Below are positions 59,007-64,000 of a stretch of DNA of 64,000 bases, one piece after another. The stretch is from positions 9,104 through 73,103 of the forward strand of contig DATFGQ010000006.1 in the NCBI GenBank assembly GCA_035249305.1. Reading direction: 5' to 3'. Below the pieces are notes generated by a model, which saw only the letters and a program-made list of their open reading frames with translations, had not been told where the DNA came from and did no database searches. The translations under genes and the position numbers were made by a program. Numbering within the stretch: the first letter of the stretch is position 1; each line of letters begins with the position of its first letter. The DNA comes from DASUNP01 sp035249305. GTDB taxonomy: Bacteria > Acidobacteriota > Blastocatellia > UBA7656.

Positions 59007-60197
59007 TCAGTCCTGTCCGCGCGCGAGGTCGCTCAGATAAGTTTTATGAAACTCGATAAAAGTGCCAAGCTTGATAGCTTGCCTGATTCGCGCCATCGTG
59101 TCAAGGTAGAAGCTCAGGTTGTGATAAGAGCTTAACACAGACCACAGTATCTCTCCCGACGAGTTGAGATGGCGCAGGTAGGCGCGCGAATACCTGGCGC
59201 AGACGGCGCACTCGCAGGCCTCGTCTACGGGGCGCGGGTCGTCGCGGAAGCGCGCGTTTTTGATGTTGATCCGGCCCCGGCTGGTAAAGAGCTGGCCGTT
59301 CCTCGCGTTGCGCGTCGGCATGACGCAGTCGAACATATCCACGCCGCAGGCGACCGCCTCGATCAAGTCTTCGGGCGTGCCCACGCCCATCAGATACCTC
59401 GGGCGGTCTTCGGGCATCCGCGGCGCGATGTGAGAGACTACGTCGAACATAACCGCCTTCTCTTCGCCGACCGATAGCCCGCCTATCGCGTAGCCGTCAA
59501 AGCCCGTCTCGACGAGCCCGGCCAGGCTGCGCTCGCGCAGGTCGTTGTAGACGCTCCCCTGTATGATCCCGAATAAGGCCTGGTGTCGGTTGACGATCTC
59601 GATCGAGGCCGACTCGGAGGCGGCCGGGTCGGCGTGTAGACTGACGAGATGCGCTTTCGACCTGCGCGCCCAACGCTCGGTCAGCTCAAGCGAGCGTCGC
59701 GCGTCGTCGCGCGTCGCCGGGTAGGGCGTGCATTCGTCAAAGGCCATGACTATGTCCGACCCGAGCGCGGCCTGTATCTCCATAGACTTTTCGGGCGTCA
59801 GGAACTGGCGCGACCCGTCGATGTGCGATTGAAACTCGACGCCCTCCTCGCTCAGCCGCCGGAGCGGGCCGAGGCTGAAGACCTGGAACCCGCCGCTGTC
59901 GGTGAGGATCGCGCGGTCCCAGGCCATGAAGCGGTGCAGCCCGCCGAGGCGGTTGATCACTAAATGGCCGGGCCTCAAATAAAGGTGATATGTATTGCCG
60001 AGTATGACTCCCGCGCCGGCGCTTTCAAGCATCTCCTGAGTCAGGGCCTTGACCGTCCCCTGCGTGCCGACCGGCATGAAGGCGGGCGTTTCGAAAGAGC
60101 CGTGAGCGGCGCCCACGCGGCCTGCGCGAGCGCCCGTATTAGAATCCCTGGCCACTACGTCGAACGAGAAACCGTCAGCCATACGATCAATCATCAT
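59007..60197 (-). CDS. tgt: tRNA-guanine(34) transglycosylase (queuine tRNA-ribosyltransferase)
   Basis: 396 residues. It inserts preQ1 at the wobble base of GUN anticodons. Motifs: FMPVGTQGTVKALTQEML, ILGNTYHLYLRPG, LTDSGGFQVFSLG (nucleophile/base Asp region), VMAFDECTPYPA, and a C-terminal zinc site (CECAVCARYSRAYLRHL). Start may be the ATG at 60182 (MADGFSF), as no good Shine-Dalgarno distinguishes it. Same strand and probable operon with yajC-secD-secF, the classic tgt-yajC-secDF arrangement. Confidence 0.97.
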   Translation of the reverse strand: MMIDRMADGFSFDVVARDSNTGARAGRVGAAHGSFETPAFMPVGTQGTVKALTQEMLESAGAGVILGNTYHLYLRPGHLVINRLGGLHRFMAWDRAILTDSGGFQVFSLGPLRRLSEEGVEFQSHIDGSRQFLTPEKSMEIQAALGSDIVMAFDECTPYPATRDDARRSLELTERWARRSKAHLVSLHADPAASESASIEIVNRHQALFGIIQGSVYNDLRERSLAGLVETGFDGYAIGGLSVGEEKAVMFDVVSHIAPRMPEDRPRYLMGVGTPEDLIEAVACGVDMFDCVMPTRNARNGQLFTSRGRINIKNARFRDDPRPVDEACECAVCARYSRAYLRHLNSSGEILWSVLSSYHNLSFYLDTMARIRQAIKLGTFIEFHKTYLSDLARGQD

Positions 60198-60279
60198 AAC
60201 GCAGCGCGACTTTACAAACCATCCGCGGTTGGGCTAGCGTTGTCGCGCTTGGCGAAGCCCCTCAAGGAGGTGAGTGAAG

Positions 60280-61098
60280 ATGGCAACTGATCCTCGCGTC
60301 ATCGGAATTATTACCTGCGTGATTCTCGTGATCGCCTCGCCCGGTCTGGCGCAGACGAAACAGGGTAAAGCAACGCGGTACGGCCTGGCCTTTGCCGACC
60401 GGAAGACTACGCCTGCCACTCCTAAAGAGATTGAACATGCCATCAAGGTGATGGGCGAGCGTATGAAACTATTGGGCGTAAGTAATGTGATAATCGAGCC
60501 GAGTCGGGCTAAGGGTGAAGACATACAGGTCTTTTTTCCGCCCGGAACGGATGTCGAACGCGCTGCGCATTTGCTCAATACTTTTGGAGTGCTAGAACTA
60601 AAGCTCGTGGCAAAGGGCACGTCTCTCCCCTACGCCACGAAAGAAGAGGCCCAGGAGGCGGCGCGCGCTCTTGAGGGCGGCCTTGATAAATACGAAGCCC
60701 TGCCTTACCGCCCGCGCGCCGAAGGCGGCATCGCACCCCTGGAGGGCTGGGTCATAGTCGGAAAGATTCCGGTCATCACAGACGCGGACATGCTTTATGT
60801 GCGGGCAAGTAAATCTCGATACACCGGGGGCTATAAAATAGATTTTCAACTCGCGCCCGACGGCGCTGCGCGTTTAGGCGAAGCTACGGGCAAACACATA
60901 GGCGATTACCTCGCCATCGTCTTGAACAATGAAGTACGCTCCGCCCCCGTCATCACCAGTCAGATTACCGACCGCGCCCAGATCACAGGCAATTTCACTC
61001 AGCAGTCGGCCGAAGACCTGGCCGTTGTATTAAACTCGGGTTCGCTGCCTCGCCTCTTGCTTTTTGTAAGCGAGCGAAAAGTTAACGCGAGCAGATAA
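60280..61098 (+). CDS. Secreted stand-alone SecD periplasmic (P1) domain paralogue
   Basis: 272 residues; the ATG lies 9 nt after AAGGAGG. A signal peptide (VIGIITCVILVIASPGLAQ) is followed by a region colinear with SecD residues about 165-390: LELKLVAKGTSLPYATKEEA, GLDKYEALPYRPRAEGGIAP, GEATGKHIGDYLAIVLNNEV and NFTQQSAEDLAVVLNSGSLP. It has the base and head subdomains of P1 but no TM1 and no TM2-6, and stops right after the point where SecD enters the membrane. It is divergent from tgt and 1.7 kb from secD, so it is probably a local partial duplication that acquired an export signal. GT2 starts 6 nt after its stop. Function unknown; could interact with export substrates or SecDF. Confidence 0.85.
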   Translation: MATDPRVIGIITCVILVIASPGLAQTKQGKATRYGLAFADRKTTPATPKEIEHAIKVMGERMKLLGVSNVIIEPSRAKGEDIQVFFPPGTDVERAAHLLNTFGVLELKLVAKGTSLPYATKEEAQEAARALEGGLDKYEALPYRPRAEGGIAPLEGWVIVGKIPVITDADMLYVRASKSRYTGGYKIDFQLAPDGAARLGEATGKHIGDYLAIVLNNEVRSAPVITSQITDRAQITGNFTQQSAEDLAVVLNSGSLPRLLLFVSERKVNASR

Positions 61099-61104
61099 TA
61101 ATCG

Positions 61105-62310
61105 ATGCTTTATGCATTTTACGCGCTGGCCGCGCTGTCGATTCTGCAAGGCATCTTCTCCCTGATCGAAGGCATACGCTTTCGCGCCTACGTCCTCAAA
61201 TCGCTTCAAACCCCGCGAGGCTCATACACGCCGCGCGCTTCGATCATAGCCCCGTGCAAAGGGCTCGACATCGCGCTTGAAGAGAACCTGCGCGCGCTGT
61301 TCGGCCAGGACTACCCCGATTACGAGATCATCTTTGCCGTCTCGTCGGGCGACGATGCGGCCCGGCCGATAATTGATCGATTGATCGCCGAGCACGCGCT
61401 CCCGGCCGCGCGAATAGTCATCGCCTCGCCGAGCGACGAGCGCAGCGAGAAGGTGAACAACCTGGTTGCGGGGGTCGAAGCGGCCCGCGCGGACTCTGAA
61501 GCTTTCGTCTTCGTAGATTCTGACGCGCGAACTAACCCCGACTGGCTGCGCGATCTGGTGTCGGGGCTTGAAGACCCGCAGGTAGGCGCGGCGACGGGCT
61601 ACAGGTGGTGTGTGCCCGAGCGCGGCGGCTTCTGCTCGGCGCTCCTTTCGGCCTGGAACGGCGCGGTGGCGACGACGCTCGGACCGCACTCGCGCAACTT
61701 CGCCTGGGGCGGTTCGACCGCGATACTCAAATCGACCTTCGAGCGAATAGACCTCCGCGACCGATGGCAGCGCGCTTTAAGCGACGACTACGCGCTGACG
61801 CGGGCCGTCCAGCAGGCGGGCCTTCGGATCAAGTTCGCGCCGCGCTGCCTTTTGCCTTCGCGAGAAGACGCGCGCCTTCGCCAGTTGCTTGAGTTCACCA
61901 CGCGCCAGGTGACGATCACGCGCGTCTATCGCCCGAACGCCTGGTGGGCGGGATTGATCTCGCACGTCTTATTCGCGCTCACCTTTTTCGGCGGCCTGGC
62001 ATTGATTTTATTCAGCGCGATTGGCGGGGCTGATACGAGGCTGCTCACGACAATGCTCGCGACGATCTATCTTCTCGGAACCGTCAAAGGCGCGCTGCGC
62101 CTGGACGGGGCGCGGGCCGCGCTTCGACCGGAACGCCGCGAGATTACGCGTATGTGGTGGGTGTACTGTCTGCTCTGGCCGCTGGTATCAATTCTTTTCC
62201 TTTACAACTTCATCAAGTCGGCCACGACGCGGCGCATCCGCTGGCGCGGCGTCGTCTACGAGATGAGATCGCCGACAGAAACGATTGTCATCAGGTCAGC
62301 GCCGGTGTAG
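61105..62310 (+). CDS. Family 2/21 glycosyltransferase, membrane-bound (ceramide glucosyltransferase/HpnI-like)
   Basis: 401 residues. N-terminal membrane helix (about 1-20), then a GT-A domain: ASIIAPCKGLDIALEENLRAL, VFVDSDARTNPDWL (metal-binding D-x-D-type site), WGGSTAILKSTF, SDDYALTRAVQQAGLRIKFAP (catalytic Asp) and RQVTITRVY, where family 21 has Q-x-x-R-W. Three C-terminal membrane helices (about 275-390). These features match ceramide glucosyltransferase and hopanoid HpnI. It begins 6 nt after the SecD-like gene, so they share a transcript. Acceptor lipid unknown. Confidence 0.85.
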   Translation: MLYAFYALAALSILQGIFSLIEGIRFRAYVLKSLQTPRGSYTPRASIIAPCKGLDIALEENLRALFGQDYPDYEIIFAVSSGDDAARPIIDRLIAEHALPAARIVIASPSDERSEKVNNLVAGVEAARADSEAFVFVDSDARTNPDWLRDLVSGLEDPQVGAATGYRWCVPERGGFCSALLSAWNGAVATTLGPHSRNFAWGGSTAILKSTFERIDLRDRWQRALSDDYALTRAVQQAGLRIKFAPRCLLPSREDARLRQLLEFTTRQVTITRVYRPNAWWAGLISHVLFALTFFGGLALILFSAIGGADTRLLTTMLATIYLLGTVKGALRLDGARAALRPERREITRMWWVYCLLWPLVSILFLYNFIKSATTRRIRWRGVVYEMRSPTETIVIRSAPV

Positions 62311-62362
62311 GATTGCGGCGAGCAATCAGGCGGGCATTTCAGAAAGGAATTCTTTTCATCAG

Positions 62363-63589
62363 ATGTCGCAAGTATTAGAAGGTATCCGCGTGCTGGACCT
62401 CTCGCGCATGCTGCCCGGCCCTTTCGCTTCGATGATGCTCGGAGACCTGGGCGCTGAGGTAATCAAGGTCGAAGAGCCTCGCACGGGCGACCCTACGCGC
62501 TGGAGCCCGCCTCTGATTGCAGGCCAGAGCTCTGCATTTCTTCAGGTCAATCGTAATAAGAGATCTATCGCCATAGACCTCAAGCGAACCGAAGGCCGCG
62601 AGATTTTCTTGAAGCTCGCCGAGCGCGCCGACGTAGTGTTGGACCAGTTCAGGCCCGGCGTCGTAGACCGGCTCGGCATCGGCTACGACGAGGTGTCGCG
62701 GGTGAACCCGCGAATAGTCTATTGCTCGCTGACGGGCTTCGGCCAGGACGGGCCGCACCGCGACCGCAGCGGGCATGACCTGAACTACCTGGCGCTTTCG
62801 GGCGTGCTCGGATTGACGACCGACGAGCGCGGCAAGCCGGTGATTCCGGGAGTCCAGGTCGCGGACCTCGCGGGAGGCATGATCGCCGCCTACGGAATCA
62901 TCGCCGCGCTCTACGCGCGCGAGCGGACGGGGCGCGGCCAGTTCGTAGACGTGTCTATGTACGACGTGATGATGGCGATGCTCGCGGTCCCGGCGGCCCA
63001 GCATTTCGCGGGCGCGACGCTTAAGGTCGGAGACAAGTACGGGCTATCGGGCGCATATCCTTTTTATAATATATACGAAACCGGCGACGGAAAATTCATG
63101 ACGCTCGGCGCGCTTGAGCCGAAATTCTGGGAGAACTTCTGCCGCAAGGCGGGCCGCGAAGACTTGATCGCGCGCCAGTTCGACTCGGGCGACGGCCGCC
63201 GTCAGTTGTTCGAAGAGGTGGCCGCGATCTTCAAATCGCGGACGCAATCGGAATGGGTAGAGCTGATGCGGGACGCCGACGCATGCTGCGAGCCTGTGCT
63301 TGCGCTCGACGAAGCGTTCGAGCATGCTCAAGCGCGCGCGCGCCAGATGGTTCATGAGATGGAGCACCCGGCGGCGGGCGCGATCAAGCAACTGGGCTTT
63401 ATCCCCAAGCTCGGCGACACGCCCGCGCGCGTCGGTCGGGCCGCGCCCGCGCTCGGGGAGCAGACCGACGAATTGCTCGCCGAGATTGGGGTGAGCCAGG
63501 AAGAGCGCGAGCGGCTTTACAGATCAGGCATCGCGAGAAAGGCCGAGGCTGCTGCGCGCCGACCCGACGCGCCGCCGCTGCGCGTTTGA
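62363..63589 (+). CDS. CaiB/BaiF family CoA-transferase
   Basis: 408 residues. It transfers CoA between carboxylic acids (family III). Motifs: RVLDLSRMLPGPFASMMLGDLGAEVIKVE at the N-terminus (the Rossmann start), NRNKRSIAIDLK, the catalytic Asp in SGHDLNYLALSGV (about 138), GGMIAAYGIIAALYARE and GQFVDVSMYDVM. ATG chosen over an upstream in-frame start because it begins directly at the conserved MSQVLEGIRVLDL. The acyl-CoA dehydrogenase gene begins 22 nt downstream, suggesting a short acid-degradation operon such as for alpha-methyl or dicarboxylic acids; substrate unknown. Confidence 0.93.
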   Translation: MSQVLEGIRVLDLSRMLPGPFASMMLGDLGAEVIKVEEPRTGDPTRWSPPLIAGQSSAFLQVNRNKRSIAIDLKRTEGREIFLKLAERADVVLDQFRPGVVDRLGIGYDEVSRVNPRIVYCSLTGFGQDGPHRDRSGHDLNYLALSGVLGLTTDERGKPVIPGVQVADLAGGMIAAYGIIAALYARERTGRGQFVDVSMYDVMMAMLAVPAAQHFAGATLKVGDKYGLSGAYPFYNIYETGDGKFMTLGALEPKFWENFCRKAGREDLIARQFDSGDGRRQLFEEVAAIFKSRTQSEWVELMRDADACCEPVLALDEAFEHAQARARQMVHEMEHPAAGAIKQLGFIPKLGDTPARVGRAAPALGEQTDELLAEIGVSQEERERLYRSGIARKAEAAARRPDAPPLRV

Positions 63590-63611
63590 CCGTAATACGC
63601 TGGAGGTTGAA

Positions 63612-64000
63612 ATGGACTACACGCTGACCGAAGAACAGGAGCAGTTGCGGCGGCTCGTGGAAGAGTTCGTGCGCGGCGACGTAAAGCCGTACTTCGAGAA
63701 ACACGGTTATGAAGAATTTCCCTGGCCGCTGTTTCGCAAGCTGGGCGAGCTTGGCCTTGCGGCAATCCCTTTTCCGACAGAGTACGGCGGGGGCGGGCTG
63801 GATTATTCCACTTATGCCTTGGTGCTTGAAGAGCTGACGCACCTTGAGAGCCACCTCGGAGGGTTGCTCGCCGTGCACGGGCTTCCGCAACTGATCATCA
63901 ATCAATTCGGAACCGAGGCTCAAAAGAAAAAATATCTGCCTCCGCTCGCTCGCGCAGAGCTTCTAGGCGCGTTCGCGCTGACAGAGCCGCACGCGGGTTC
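63612..64000 (+). CDS. Acyl-CoA dehydrogenase (C-terminus beyond window)
   Basis: The first 129 residues of a FAD-dependent acyl-CoA dehydrogenase: MDYTLTEEQEQLRRLVEEFV (N-terminal helical domain), LGLAAIPFPTEYGGGGLDY, QKKKYLPPLARAELLGAFAL and the start of the FAD-binding TEPHAGS motif at the window edge. RBS GGAGG 5-10 nt before the ATG. Cotranscribed with the CoA-transferase. The catalytic Glu lies outside the window. Confidence 0.95.
   Translation, partial: MDYTLTEEQEQLRRLVEEFVRGDVKPYFEKHGYEEFPWPLFRKLGELGLAAIPFPTEYGGGGLDYSTYALVLEELTHLESHLGGLLAVHGLPQLIINQFGTEAQKKKYLPPLARAELLGAFALTEPHAG

Overview
The window reads as chromosomal DNA of a GC-rich, Gram-negative (diderm) bacterium. Evidence for two membranes is a TonB/ExbB/ExbD cluster, an LPS-heptose nucleotidyltransferase, an arabinose-5-phosphate-isomerase-like protein, LolA-like lipoprotein handling next to an MMPL exporter, and many lipoproteins. 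Gene style (YYY/Reg_prop histidine kinase, YceI pairs, class I FbaB aldolase, an enlarged SecF) and the abundance of short palindromic repeats, several carrying a CTCCGTAGGAG-type core, suggest an acidobacterial lineage, perhaps Blastocatellia. That placement is inference; no rRNA gene is present. No tRNA, CRISPR array, prophage or transposase gene was seen.

Layout. 1-2.9 kb: lysS (cut by the left edge) diverges from an M48 protease, followed by a non-coding element with about 65-bp inverted ends. 2.9-9.8 kb: an alpha/beta hydrolase, then three tandem paralogues of a secreted copper-amine-oxidase-like protein. 9.8-20 kb: rfaE2-selB, an HD-GYP response regulator, a sugar-phosphate isomerase, a four-helix-bundle gene inside an inverted-repeat cassette, two YceI proteins, a Bax-inhibitor-1 protein, a lipoprotein with amphipathic repeats and a ketoacyl-ACP synthase. 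20-31.7 kb: an MMPL exporter/LolA-like/TatT-like operon, a ClpA/ClpC-type ATPase, a second LolA-like protein, fbaB with a coiled-coil partner, and a class A PBP. 31.7-35.5 kb: dnaE, with a phased triplet of DnaA-box-like sites upstream. 35.6-44.8 kb: an AT-rich hypothetical gene, a sensor kinase, its response regulator, and a 1461-residue protein whose C-terminal half resembles the pore-forming and TcB-binding parts of insecticidal Tc toxin A. 44.9-51 kb: ABC-F ATPase, SurA-like lipoprotein, rpmB, ridA, rel/spoT. 51-55 kb: TonB-ExbB-ExbD-ExbD-TPR lipoprotein operon. 55.3-60.2 kb: tgt-yajC-secD-secF. 60.3-64 kb: a secreted protein consisting only of a SecD periplasmic domain, a family 2 glycosyltransferase, a CoA-transferase and the start of an acyl-CoA dehydrogenase.

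Main points of interest. (1) The two-component system and the Tc-A-like gene appear to be one regulatory unit. The response regulator and the Tc-A-like gene are each preceded by the same 22-bp palindrome (TCACTATG-N6-CATAGTGA type), placed 63 and 66 nt before their start codons and about 20 nt before candidate -10 boxes. (2) The three amine-oxidase-like proteins keep the copper ligands, but the Asn-Tyr-Asp/Glu cofactor motif is changed to Trp-Tyr-Arg, and the genes show gene-conversion mosaicism. (3) A signal-peptide-bearing, membrane-segment-free copy of the SecD periplasmic domain lies 1.7 kb from secD. (4) Several palindromic elements abut stop codons, and one lies between a gene and the terminator its paralogue has right after the stop.
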